NCBI GenBank assembly: GCA_047495785.1
Contig: JBLDXI010000019.1
Span: forward strand, 2,232,001-2,296,000
Direction of reading: 5' to 3'
DNA: 64,000 nt
Source of the DNA: Lepidodermella squamata
Taxonomy: Eukaryota > Gastrotricha
In this document: positions 31,307 through 42,139 of the stretch, in pieces
How positions within the stretch are numbered: position 1 is the first letter of the stretch
Layout of the letters: each line of letters opens with the position of its first letter
Notes under the pieces: generated by a model
The model's input: only the letters and a program-made list of their open reading frames with translations
Told to the model about the DNA's origin: nothing
Databases searched by the model: none
Made by a program: the position numbers and the translations under genes

Positions 31307-33361
31307 ATGGAAGATCTTGAATACGAACTGAGCACCATAACTTGCGACATCGATGATGTTGAAGAGGAAATTCAAGTTCTTCAGGACAAGCGACGTGCGT
31401 TGCATGAACGGAAACGCCAAATCGAGCAATTACTGAAGCAAAAATCACAAGAGCAAGCTCCGTCCTCCTTGGCTCAATATGCTCAGGAGAATTTCCCATG
31501 GTCGGAAAAATTGCGGAAAACTGCTCTTGATACTTTTAAAATTGCGAATTTCCGAGAGCTGCAGTTACCATGCATTAACACTACTCTAAGCAAAAAGGAT
31601 TGTATTTTGATTATACCCACCGGCGGCGGAAAATCATTGACCTATCAACTTTCTGCTGTTATTTCGACGGGCTGGACCCTTGTCATTTCACCCCTCATCT
31701 CGCTGATGGAAGACCAAGTCATGATTATGCAGAAATTGAATGTTGACGCCCGCCTGCTAGCTGCTGCGACTTCAAAGGAGGAACAAAAATCAATCATGGA
31801 CGACATGGCTAATGCGGTACGCAAAGAACACGCATTTTGCTTTGGATGATGTCATTCTTTTGCAGAAATCCTCACTGAAATTGTTATACGTTACGCCCGA
31901 ACGATTAGCCAAGTCGAAGAAGTTCATGTCCAAACTTGAAAAGGCTCATCAAATGGGTATTTTAGCCCGCATTGCTATCGATGAGGTTCATTGCTGTTCG
32001 CAGTGGGGCCACGATTTCAGACCTGATTATAAATTTCTTGGTATATTGAGGCAACAGTTTCCAGGTGTTCCGCTGCTTTGTCTAACCGCGACTGCTTCCA
32101 GTGAAGTTATTGAAGACGTCAAAACTGTGTTGAATCTCCCTGCCTCAACTGTCTTGTACCGGGCATCATTCAATCGGCCTAATTTGAAATATGAAGTTTA
32201 CGAAAAATCATCACAGGGAGCAGCTTGTTACGATGCGATGGCTAATTTAATCACGCGAGAATTTCCCGGTCAGTCAGGGATTGTTTACTGCCTATCGAAA
32301 AAGGACGCAGAAGAAGTTGCGCATGAATTGGGAAGTCGAGGTCATCGAACTGGGATTTATCACGCTGATATCAATCCTGCTCAGCGTTCTCAAATTCACC
32401 AAAAATGGATTTCAAATAAAATAACGGTAAAAATCCTCGAATGCTGAAATAAATTCTTTGTAAACTGAGTTATTTCCCACAGATTGTTGTTGCTACCATT
32501 GCTTTTGGTCTTGGCATTGATAAGCCCGACGTCCGTTTTGTGATTCATCATTCATTGAGTAAATCATTGGAAAATTACTACCAAGAGAGTGGTCGATGTG
32601 GACGAGATGGAAACCCCGCTCGGTGTATTCTCTTCTTCCGATTAGCCGATGTCTTTCGAGTTTCCTGCATGGTCTTTCACGAACGCAATACGCTACCTAA
32701 ATTGTACGCTATGCTTCGATATGCTTGTTCAGTCGACGTTTGCCGCAGAAAATTGATGGCTGAAATTTTTGGTGAAAAGGTTGGCAAATTCTTCATCTAA
32801 TTTTTCGTTTCAAACCTGATTTTTATTCAGGTTCCTCAATGCAATTCTCAATGCGATATTTGTTGTGGTCGATTTTCGAATCTCAAAACTCTGGACTGTT
32901 CAAGTATTGCCGCCGAAATTCTTCCGGAATTGTTTCCTACCGGGCAAAATAATTCGAATCGCTTGACGTTCAACAAAACCCAGGATAAACTTTCAAAACT
33001 CAAATCTGTAAAATCTCTCGGCCTTGGTCAGGCTGAAATCGAGCGAATCGTCTCGCAAATGTTGATGGATAGATTGATTAAGGAGGATTTTCACTTCACA
33101 CCTTACAGCACTATAAGCTATCTCGTCCCAACTCCTTCAGGCGCGAGGCATCTTGAAAAAGGCACATTATCGGTAAAAATTCTAATCGCCGATAAGAAAA
33201 TTGCTGAAAAACCGGCCGCTGTGAAAAAGCGTGAAATTAAAATAACCGAGCCTAAAGAAGCGGCTTTCGGAAAATCAGAACCGGTTATTAAAATGCCGAA
33301 GAGAAAACCTGCGACGCCTGATAAGATCGAAATAAGCGACGACGATCTCATATTCGAATAA
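31307..33361 (+). CDS. RECQL: ATP-dependent DNA helicase RECQ1
   Basis: Four exons (31307-31816, 31866-32426, 32483-32779, 32831-33361) give 632 residues; intron 1 is only 49 nt. RECQ1 is a 3'-5' helicase for replication fork restart. An N-terminal coiled coil ([20 protein letters not shown]) precedes helicase motif 0 ([13 protein letters not shown]), Walker A ([13 protein letters not shown]), the DEVH box with the RecQ aromatic loop ([17 protein letters not shown]), motif III (LTATAS), and motifs IV-VI ([14 protein letters not shown]). The zinc-binding cysteines CNSQCDICC and a winged-helix region follow, ending in an acidic tail. A second ATG at 31302 is out of frame with a short ORF. It is the middle gene of a tight run. 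Confidence 0.97.
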
Positions 33362-33373
33362 TTCGGGGCTTGA

Positions 33374-33379
33374 AATAAA
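33374..33379 (+). terminator. Poly(A) signal AATAAA for RECQL
   Basis: AATAAA lies 12 nt past the RECQL stop and 15 nt before the ACTAG acceptor-like site of the next gene, so 3' processing of RECQL and 5' processing of NUP93 would share about 40 nt. Confidence 0.55.
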
Positions 33380-33383
33380 TATC

Positions 33384-33395
33384 CTTTCTTACTAG
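33384..33395 (+). promoter_or_regulatory. Acceptor-like site before NUP93
   Basis: TTTCTTACTAG ends at 33395, 10 nt before the NUP93 ATG and 34 nt after the RECQL stop. Candidate trans-splice acceptor. Confidence 0.45.
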
Positions 33396-33405
33396 AATTT
33401 TTAAA

Positions 33406-36400
33406 ATGGATAGTTATAGTTTGGAAGATTTGGCTCGCAGAGCTGAGCGGATGGCCGAAAGTTTGCAGCAGCGTCAAACTGGTGCGGCCCTAGCTCAATC
33501 GGGTCTTCCGAATGGGGCTGATGCGGTTGATATGATGCGACCGATTGCAAGAAATCTACGCCAAATGCGAGAAGCTGGTTCGAGATTGTCGAACCGCCTG
33601 CAACAGGGCGGTGCTTCACCTGGTCTAGGGCCGTCTAGCGGGGCCGAAAATATGTCGCCGCTATCTGAGGAGACCGGAATTCGGTTTTTGGCTCGAGCCG
33701 GAGTTGACGTGAGAACTCTGACCTCAGATTCTGGCGATCGACTTCGGGCTAAATTGGCCGAGGCGACTGGTCAATCCGGGTCAGGATCCGGGCCGATGGT
33801 CAGCGATGAATCGGTTTCATTCTGCGATATCAAGGGCTGGGTCGAAAAGAATGAAAGTGCGACGATTGCGTCGATTTTGGAGGAAACTCGTCGCAGGACG
33901 TCCGAGGAATGTGTCGAGCGGTATTGGGCTGTTATGGAGTCTGAACAGGCGCGTTTGAAGCGGAAGTTGAAGGAAACGTTGACCGCGACGTTATCAATGC
34001 CGGCTGCTTCTGCGGCTCCGTTGACCCCGGCTGGGGGCTATAACCCATTGGCAGATGTTAGCATTCTTCAAACTTCGACTAACGCGGCGATTTTCCACAA
34101 TCGCTTAGATTCAGATTACTCAAAGATTGTAAGTTTGTTGAAATATTGGATTTGAACCATGATTAACTTGTGATATATTTTTAAGGTGGTTGACTACATG
34201 ACTGGCGCTGTTCCGTCTCGCCAAGGAACTGAAGGCCTTGTGGCTAGATTTCGAAAGGCTGCTGTCGAAAATCAATCTGAGGTGAGCATTTTTAGTCACT
34301 AGATTTACATTCTTAACAGTTTCTATACCTATTTCTGACTTGGCTTGGAACTGATAAAAATATCAAGTAATTAATAACATAAGCCTGCATATCTAAAAAT
34401 TGTAAAAATTGCTGCAAGATGCGTCGATTCACGCGTAAATGAGCTAGGCGGAATTGAACTCGTTTTTTTCAGTGCAAAAGACATGGCGTGCGCATAGTAG
34501 TACTATTCCAGTAAACAAGAACCATTCATGCAACTGCGCGCTCTATACTTGTGTGCATTTCGGATATAGATGAATTCATTGCATCAATCTGGGTTTCATC
34601 GTTTTCATTTAAATTTCCCCTCGACCGCGCTCAGTAGACACAAGAAATATTCCTTGTTAAAACCGTTGAGAAAAAGGTTAGGGATATAGTTAATCGGCGT
34701 ACACTTGTAAGAGCTTGCGAAGACGGTCAGATTTAGGCATTTGTGATTTTTGCTAATTTCGTGCTTATAAATAAATCGGGCTTAAAATGCATTTTACATT
34801 TTTACATTCTCAAAAGCCAACTTCGAATGATCTAGAATGATCTGAAATCTGCCGGGAATAAAGGATGCCTAACAATTCGTTCCACTGACAAATAGCAGCT
34901 GAAATATGCTTACTTGCGTATTTTCCGAGGCGAATTGCGGAAAAATTAGCTTGCTTCGCTAAAAAACGACATTTAAATCTCATAGAACAGCATCGAAGGC
35001 CCTTGGCTTTAAGAAATTACATCTATGATTGTGTAATTGCGCATTAATCAACTTCACGATTTTTGCTGCTTCGAACCAATCGATACAATTTGAGCAAAAA
35101 GAATTTGAAAAATTTACGATTTTTTTTCAAATTGGCCTACACGTTACGGAATTGTTTCAGTGGCAGACACTTTTGAGTGCCGGAAAAAAGTCGGAGGACT
35201 GTCATCAACTGAATATTTGAACTGTTCAATATCTCCTGAATTTATTAATTTTGTGTGATATAACTTAATTTTCAATTTTTATTTTCCCCTCAGCTATCAG
35301 TTGATGTTTGGGACTATTTTGCTGACACTCTCATTCCTCATCTTGTCGTTTCTGGTTCGGCAAAATCCGAGACGATTCAACGCCTTCGATTCGAACCTAC
35401 CTTACTGCTCGAACCCACCGGCCTTCTGTCTCGAAATATCGAGTATCTGGAAAAGCGATTTTACCGCCGAATTTCTCAAGAAGTCTCGCATTCACCTGAC
35501 GGCGGTGTCGTAGCAAATTCTGGCCGTCTCGAGCCTGGCTCCCTCGGCACAGTTCGTTGCTACGTCAGCCTGCACCCGCCGCCTGCCGGGTGTGAGGTCA
35601 ACTCAGGCCAGCCGGTGTGGTGTTACGCCTACTATTGCATGCGATGCGGCGACACTGAAGCCGCGGCTCGTTTGCTGAGCGCGATTGGTGAACGCGCGCT
35701 GGGTGACTATTTGACATCAGACGATACGAATCGCGCAAGCCAGGAACGAGTCGCCCTCCTGCAGACTTACGTTTCAAGGTAATGTTCCGAATAATTAATA
35801 AATTAATAAAATTAATGTCTCAATGAGTAAAAATTATTGGCCGGGCGTATAGTTAACTCATAGAGAACGAAATGATCAAAGGTGACACGTGCGGATTCGC
35901 AATGGAAAAGAAACATAGAGAACAGAAGTACTTTCATAATTTCATTGTTTTTCCATTAAGAGGGATTTTTTAACTTTTTGAAAATTCTTCAATTTCAACG
36001 TTTTTAAGTCATATTCATTCAAAACCATTTTATTTGGGTATTTACTCTTGGTAACTCTTAAAAATGTTCGTGCTTCTGATACCCTGCAACTATAATATGG
36101 TAATCCTTGTTAGCTACCGATAGCAGTGAATAAAATGGCTCGAAATGAATTTTCAATGGAAAACAGGTGTTTAAATTTTCGTGTTTTTAAGTTTCGTGAT
36201 TTCGGAAAAAAACAAAAATTTGAGCCACAACGAAATATAAGCCGTATACAGTACTAAATAGCGCATGTAGCTAATTTCTCGCCCACTAAATCAAACTCTT
36301 TCCTCTGGATTCCTGCCTCGACTTTCGCGACTTCAGGGTCCAGGGTCAGCTTTGAAGCTTGATTTCACGAGTGAAAACATGGAGAGGTTAGAGGCGACCT

Positions 36401-39370
36401 CAACTGATTTTATGTTAGAATTGATTGTTCTGTGAATTCGAAAACCAGTCTTTATCATTTCGATCATTGAATTTGTAGCACCGCCCGCGCAGTATCGCAA
36501 ATTTTCGAAAATGGCTTAAATTGTGTCGTCTCGGAAAAATCTTTGAACGTATTTGATTTCTCGCATAGAACCAGATGGAAGAAATTGATGGAAATATATG
36601 GGTTTTGGGGCTAGTCGATTTCTCGAGGGTAATTAATTGGCGTACCGAGAGGATACCCAGCTGGGGCTCCAGCGCTAAATTTCCCCAAATATAGGTTCTG
36701 AAATTCTGAAATGTTGATATTAATAATTTATTTTTAATTTCAGCGTCAAGCGATCCAACGACATTTTCAAGCGAGCTCTGTACGGCATGGTATGCCCAGA
36801 ACCCGACGATCAAGTCCTTCAATGGCTGGTCGACGACTCCGGGGGCGATTTCGAAGACTGGCTATACTACCTCATGACGTGGGCTAAATATTCCCGAGCC
36901 ACGAAACCAACAATTGCCACCGCAATTCAGCAATCAATGTCCTCCCAAGCTAATTCAGACCTCGAGGTTTTCGCGAAACGATCTGCTTTAGCTCCATTCT
37001 GGGCCCTTCTCTACACCGACCAATTTGAACTCGCGATTGATTCGTTACTTTCAAGCGCCTATGCGAGTCAATATCGATCGACAGCCCTTCATTTCGGGCT
37101 GTTGCTCTACATTTCTAACATGTTGTTGGTCCCGAACTCGACCGACGCGCCGCTTTTGTCGTGCCACGACCAGGCTTCCCCTGGCTCGTACCGCCTTAAT
37201 ATCGCTAGGCTGGTTGTTAACCACTTCGCAACGCAACAGAGTTCGATTTTCGACGACCATCGCCACCAAGTTCCTTTGACTAAGGTCTACTACCTTGCTA
37301 TGTTAGCTGATCTTCAAAACAGCGATGGCGAGGACTTCTTCTCGGCTTCCTTAGCTGAATTCGCCTCGTCAAACGCCGAAATTATCCCGCAGCTATTCGG
37401 CAGTGTTGACGAAAACGGTTCGACTAGTGAGGGCCTCCTTAATAAACTAGCAGTTGGCGTTGATTTGCTGAAAATCGTGCAATTAGTCGCGTGTAAACTC
37501 GAAACCCTCGGCGAACTTCAGTCCGCGGTTCGTTGCTACGAGTTGTCGAAAAATGTTGATAAAGTCCTGGAATTGGCTGGGCGAATTGCGGGCCGTTTCG
37601 CTACTGCTAAGCCGAGTAAAGAACGGCTGGCAGTTTATCATTTTTTGGCCGGTATCGGCAAACGGTTCCGCGTTCAGGGCGTCGAGCATTCGGCTGATGG
37701 GTCTCTGTGGCGGTCTTTTTACATGCTGCTCGATATTTTCAACCTTTTCGACATTTTGCATCAGGTAATTTTTGGATTTTCACGTTATTTTTGTCCATGT
37801 CACAAAACTGATGAGTAATGAGTCATAAATATAAGTTTTGAATCGAAATTAAACGATGAATTCTCACGTTTAGTCGAAGTTAGCGTGGTTGTTGTCCGTG
37901 GCCGATATTGTCGACTAGAGCTGACAGGGGCGTATCCAGGCGGTTGTTTTGGTTGTTAAACAACTACCAAAACGAATATTGAAAAACTCCTCTCAACAAC
38001 AATTCCTTCAGATGCGGTTCAAATCATGCAAAAATAAATACAAAATACGAATTTTTCTGCTCGCTACACTTGCACGAACTACCTATTCTGATTCGCTGTA
38101 AGCGTCTGTGAGGTCACACTTCGACTTTGCATTTCATGGTTGGTTTCACACCACAGCTTTAACCCAAAATGGCTAAACATAAATCGCGAGACACAGGGTT
38201 TTAAATTTTTCTGTAAATGTTGCGTGCGAACGGCCACTTGTATTGGCACCTGTTTGTTTCTCGACCTTGCCCGAGTGCGGATTTAAAAACGAAGTTGCCG
38301 TAGCGCTCCGTTATGAGCTTGTTTCCGACGCTGCGGATGTTCTTGTCGGACAATTTTTCATTTTCGCTCTCAATAAGTTTCGTCACTCGGCTTGGAGAGC
38401 CTTGTTGACAGCCATCTTGTGGGGCGTCCGATATCTCACGGCGATGACGTAGTTCTGCGCCAGAACCTCTAGAATGTAGTGCTCATCGGCCGGGGCCAGC
38501 GTGACATGAATTTGTCGCAAGATGACCTGACCGTTTGCAGCTTGCTTGGATGGCCCAAACCGCTGGCAGACCGCAGGCCGGGATCGCTCTTTCGATCTTC
38601 GTAATCAGATCGAATTCGCAATCGTTGCGGGATACCGGGATGTTGGAGACGAGGATTTAGGCTCTGAAAAGGTGGTTTTCTACTCGGCAGAGCCGGCGGG
38701 CTTGGCCGTTCGAGACCATCGTCAGCCTCTAAACCTAGGATTCGAGACAAATCACTCGATTTATTAAGTCTTCCATTGATTTCGGTTTTTTAAATGATAA
38801 TTTTCCCGATATATTCCGGCTTTAGCGTTCGGGATTTTATTCGGCCCTAATTTGAGATGTTAACGTCAGGTTCAAATGAACTGAAGATGAATATTTGATA
38901 AATTAATTTTTTAAGCTGGCTTTTTTTAATTATTTTCACCTGTTTTCATGTTTGACTCTTGATTCATGCTTTCTTGTTTATTTGATCAGGCGCAGTCACA
39001 ATCCGACCATGTTAAATTTGTGGATACGACACGCGAGTTAGGGCTCATCCCATCCAGCCCAGACCGCGTCGAGGCGTGTTTTACCAACCTCGATCAGTTG
39101 AGCTCCGATGTTCACTCTGTGCTCCCCGCTGTCTATCTCGCCGTAGTCACGAGCCTCGGCGAAATTTCCCGCTCAATCCAAACCCACCATCTAGTCGTTC
39201 AATCACCCGGTGGCATAGCCGCGACTACAACTGCTCATCTCCAGGCTGATACGAAGAGTAAATTGGCGCGAGAAGCTCATGCTGTTGCGAAACTGGTGTC
39301 TTACCTGCACTACCGGTTGCCGAGTGAAACTTCAATGCGGATCAACTCGGCCTTGGTTGCTTTCATTTGA
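33406..39370 (+). CDS. NUP93: Nuclear pore scaffold nucleoporin NUP93 (Nic96 family)
   Basis: Five exons (33406-34128, 34186-34281, 35294-35778, 36744-37764, 38990-39370) splice to 901 residues, somewhat longer than human. NUP93 holds the inner ring of the nuclear pore together. The N-terminal coiled-coil region (SLEDLARRAERMAESL, RNLRQMREAGSRL) contains the linker motif that binds NUP62/NUP205 partners in other species. Family blocks follow: DIKGWVEKNESATIASILEE, PVWCYAYYCMRCGDTEAAAR, SNDIFKRALYGMVC, EDWLYYLMTW, SYRLNIARLVVNHF, SKNVDKVLELAGRI and SLWRSFYMLLDIFNLFD. The C-terminal exon is the least conserved but keeps a helical pattern. Introns 2-4 are about 1 kb each; intron 4 contains a decayed minus-strand ORF. 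Confidence 0.95.
37923..37941 (+). mobile_element. hAT-like terminal fragment
   Basis: CAGGGGCGTATCCAGG at 37925 resembles the terminal inverted repeat of many hAT elements. I could not find a partner end or an 8-bp target duplication, so this may be a fragment only. Confidence 0.3.
38200..38660 (-). pseudogene. Decayed ORF of unknown origin in NUP93 intron 4
   Basis: On the minus strand three consecutive frames read as protein-like when joined: ILVSNIPVSRNDCEFDLITK (from about 38657), then VILRQIHVTLAPADEHYILE (about 38530-38390), then VTKLIESENEKLSDKNIRS to 38201. Two or more frameshifts separate them and GC content is higher than in the flanking intron. I do not recognise the source; it could be a dead gene copy or a transposon fragment. 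Confidence 0.35.
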
Positions 39371-39534
39371 AAAAACGCATAATTTTTCTCGTTTTCTTTA
39401 GCTGTAATTATAACAATATCGGTTTCTTAGCAATTTAAAACATCGCCATTCGTCACAAACCATCTTTCGATATGAATCAATGAAAATTGGTGCACATTTT
39501 TCCTGAATTTTATAGATTTTAAAAAATTTGAAAA

Positions 39535-39844
39535 ATGGGTCGTAAAGATTCGAATGGAGCAAAACTGGACGTTGACCAACGTCGCCGTAAAATGGGTAAA
39601 TTTTCGAAGTTATATTTCAAACTAATTTCACCCAAATTTATTTATTTATTAAGGTGAACACGATGTTTTCAGACATAAGCAAGTGATTCACAATCAGCGC
39701 GATAACGTTGACGAAAAACGGTCGCCCACCCGTGTCCGCGATTTGTTCATCATGTGCTTCCTGGTTTTCATTATTCTGCTCGGCATCTACCTCGGCTTGG
39801 CAGTTTACGCCCAGAAGAAGAACGAAGAAATGGCTAAAAAGTGA
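39535..39844 (+). CDS. RAMP4/SERP-like small tail-anchored ER protein, 83 aa
   Basis: Two exons (39535-39595 and 39654-39844) give 83 residues. RAMP4 (SERP1/2) is a tail-anchored protein of the Sec61 translocon that stabilises membrane proteins under stress. The pattern fits: a basic start with DQRRRKMGEHD, HKQVIHNQRDNVDEK matching the family K-x-I-x-x-RGNV block, then one C-terminal membrane span (LFIMCFLVFIILLGIYLGLA). Here about 12 polar residues follow the span, longer than usual. A second AG 19 nt inside exon 2 (39672) would shift the frame if used. It lies 164 nt after NUP93, with a TTATAG site 19 nt before the ATG. The family call is inferred from size, order and motif. Confidence 0.7.
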
Positions 39845-40201
39845 TTAAATGTGTCTAAATTGTTGGCAAATTAGACCAAACAAAAGACTTTGAAAAGACC
39901 TGATTTTTCCTGATTTTTCACTCACTGCTTTGCTTGCCGGGCTGCTAAAAACCCTGGATACATTTTTTCCTTTCATTTAGTGATTCTTATCGTGCAATGA
40001 ATTTGGTATATTGCGCGAGTTGTTAATCGGCTTTCAAAAAGCATAATAGTAATAATATATACATATAAAGTGACGATTATATGCATTCCTTTAATTGTTA
40101 TATCGTTGATCACTGCGCGTGTTTTGAGCTCACTCCTGCTGATTTCTTCTTTTCTTTCAGTTTCATAAAATTATTTTGGTTTCGGTAAACAATTTATTTT
40201 G

Positions 40202-40212
40202 ATTTATTTTAG
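40202..40212 (+). promoter_or_regulatory. Acceptor-like site before COX15
   Basis: ATTTATTTTAG ends at 40212, 10 nt before the COX15 start codon. It is one of the cleanest examples of the acceptor-like AG seen upstream of most genes in the window. Confidence 0.45.
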
Positions 40213-40222
40213 AAATTAAAAA

Positions 40223-41437
40223 ATGTATTTTTTGGGGAGAACGTTGATAAATCGATTTCAATTGCCGAAATTTGTTCAAGTTTCGAAATTGATCGCCCAG
40301 CAGAAACCACAACAAATTCGACTTCAAATCAAGCAATTATGCACGAAAGCTGCGCCGGAAATTGCGTATACAGTTCCGCTACCTAAAAACCACAAATTGA
40401 TAGGCTATTGGCTGTTATCAACTGCTGGTTTGATTTCCGGGGCCGTTCTACTCGGCGGTGTGACCCGTCTTACCGAATCTGGACTGTCAATGGTTGAATG
40501 GAATTTGATCCGCGACATGAGGCCGCCTCAAAGCGAGGAAGAATGGCAGCGTGAGTTCGAAAAATACCAGCAATTTCCGGAATATAAACACAAATCTGAC
40601 GTTGATAAAATGACCATCGAGCAGTTCAAACGCATTTATTACTACGAATTCACCCATCGATTGTACGGCCGTTTCGTCGGCTGTTGGTTCCTACTACCAG
40701 CCGCGTTTTTCTGGGCCAGAGGCCACCTGACTAGCCACATGAAGAAACGAGTCGCAGTCCTAGGCGCTATGTTGATAGGCCAGGGGGCGATGGGGTGGTA
40801 CATGGTTAAATCGGGCCTGAAAGAGACTGAAAACGTGCCTAGGGTGTCGCCTTATCGCTTATCCGCCCACTTAGGTCTTGCCCTATTGCTATATTGCGGT
40901 ACTCTATGGAGCGGTTTGAGTTTAGTTATGCCTCAAATTCGAATTCCGGACAGTGCTCGTTACGCGATGGTGAGGCGGGTGAGCCACCCGTTGCTCACCC
41001 TCATTTTCATCACAGCCATGTCCGGGGCGTTTGTCGCCGGGAATGACGCTGGTCTACACTATAACTCGTGGCCGAAAATGGCCGATCGTTGGATTCCGTC
41101 AGATCTCGTTACGATGGAGCCGTTTTGGCGCAATATTTTCGAAAACCCGACCATGGTTCAGTTCAACCATCGCCACATGGGTGAAGTCACGTTTTTCGCG
41201 ATTCTAGGCATGTATATGTACGCGAGGCGTGTGCCTGGCCTGCATTCGCGGGCAAAACTTGCGTTGAATTGCTTGATGGCGATGGCGTGCGTTCAGGTCG
41301 GTCTCGGCATTTCGACGTTGCTGACTTACGTTCCGGTTCATTTGGCGGCGTCGCATCAAAGCGGATCGGTTGCGCTGCTATCGTGCGCCTTATGGTTTGC
41401 CCACGAAATTCGTAGGTGGAAAGTACCTGTGAAATAA
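40223..41437 (+). CDS. COX15: Heme A synthase COX15, mitochondrial
   Basis: An intronless 404-residue gene. COX15 oxidises heme O to heme A for cytochrome c oxidase in the inner mitochondrial membrane. The basic, acid-poor start (residues 1-40) fits a mitochondrial presequence. Eight membrane segments follow, with family signatures GGVTRLTESGLSMVEWNLI, the heme-ligand histidines in YYEFTHRLYGRFVG, GAMGWYMVKSGL, SAHLGLALLL, NSWPKMADRWIPSDL, QFNHRHMGEVTFFAIL and HLAASHQSGSVALL. The lack of introns is notable next to its multi-exon neighbours. It is the last gene of the plus-strand run beginning with ZNF593. Confidence 0.97.
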   Translation: MYFLGRTLINRFQLPKFVQVSKLIAQQKPQQIRLQIKQLCTKAAPEIAYTVPLPKNHKLIGYWLLSTAGLISGAVLLGGVTRLTESGLSMVEWNLIRDMRPPQSEEEWQREFEKYQQFPEYKHKSDVDKMTIEQFKRIYYYEFTHRLYGRFVGCWFLLPAAFFWARGHLTSHMKKRVAVLGAMLIGQGAMGWYMVKSGLKETENVPRVSPYRLSAHLGLALLLYCGTLWSGLSLVMPQIRIPDSARYAMVRRVSHPLLTLIFITAMSGAFVAGNDAGLHYNSWPKMADRWIPSDLVTMEPFWRNIFENPTMVQFNHRHMGEVTFFAILGMYMYARRVPGLHSRAKLALNCLMAMACVQVGLGISTLLTYVPVHLAASHQSGSVALLSCALWFAHEIRRWKVPVK

Positions 41438-41778
41438 CCGGGAAAATATAGCAATCATAATATTTCTTATCTGAGAACAAAATAGTTGACATCAGAATGA
41501 TGCATCATGGTCTTTGTAACGCAAATTTGAAGTACGCCCCTACCTCTGATGACGTGCTAAAAAATCGATAAAATACAGAATAAAATAGTAAAAGATCCAT
41601 TGATGCCGCATCATCGTCTTGTGTCTCCCGAAATTCTCACAATAATTTTTCTTATAAGTGAAAATATGACACAATCTCTCCTAAACTGTGCATATTTTTC
41701 TCATTTTTTCTCCTTCACTAAGGGGGACAACTCGTGACAGGGCGTGATACTATTCGGCTCTATACAGTTTGGGATGTA

Positions 41779-42139
41779 CTGCGTGTCCCAGAAGTTGCGC
41801 ATCTATTTTTCAATTTGCCAACTTCTTGTAAGAAATTTAACCAATTTTTTAAATTAAATATTCCATCTTTTATCCACGATTTACGCGAGTAATAACAAAT
41901 TTACCGGAGAAAACCCAGAAAAGCCCGATGGTAACTGGTTCGGTAATTTTCGATATTTTACCCAGTTGGACCAAATTTCTCTGGATATTTTTTATCCCAT
42001 TGAAATGAACATACTTGATTGCGATTCGTGCGATAATTTGAATTTTCTAGCCACGAGGCGTCACTTCGTATATCATTTTAGAGTTTTTGAACCCTTTTCT
42101 GTGTATTTTCTTTGCTAACGTTACTTATGGGACACGCTG
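41779..42139. mobile_element. MITE-like element, 361 bp, TA-flanked
   Basis: Left end CTGCGTGTCCCAGAAGTTGCG and right end CGTTACTTATGGGACACGCTG are inverted repeats over about 21 bp with a few mismatches, flanked by TA at 41777-41778 and 42140-42141. Terminal GCGTGTCCCA motifs of this kind occur in Tc1/mariner-superfamily elements. No transposase inside. A related single end (CTTATGGGACACGATGTA) is present near 21840. Confidence 0.55.

Noticed and set aside
38469-38750. Intact 93-codon minus-strand gene
   Set aside because: The better protein-like reading needs frame changes, so it is reported as a decayed ORF rather than a gene.
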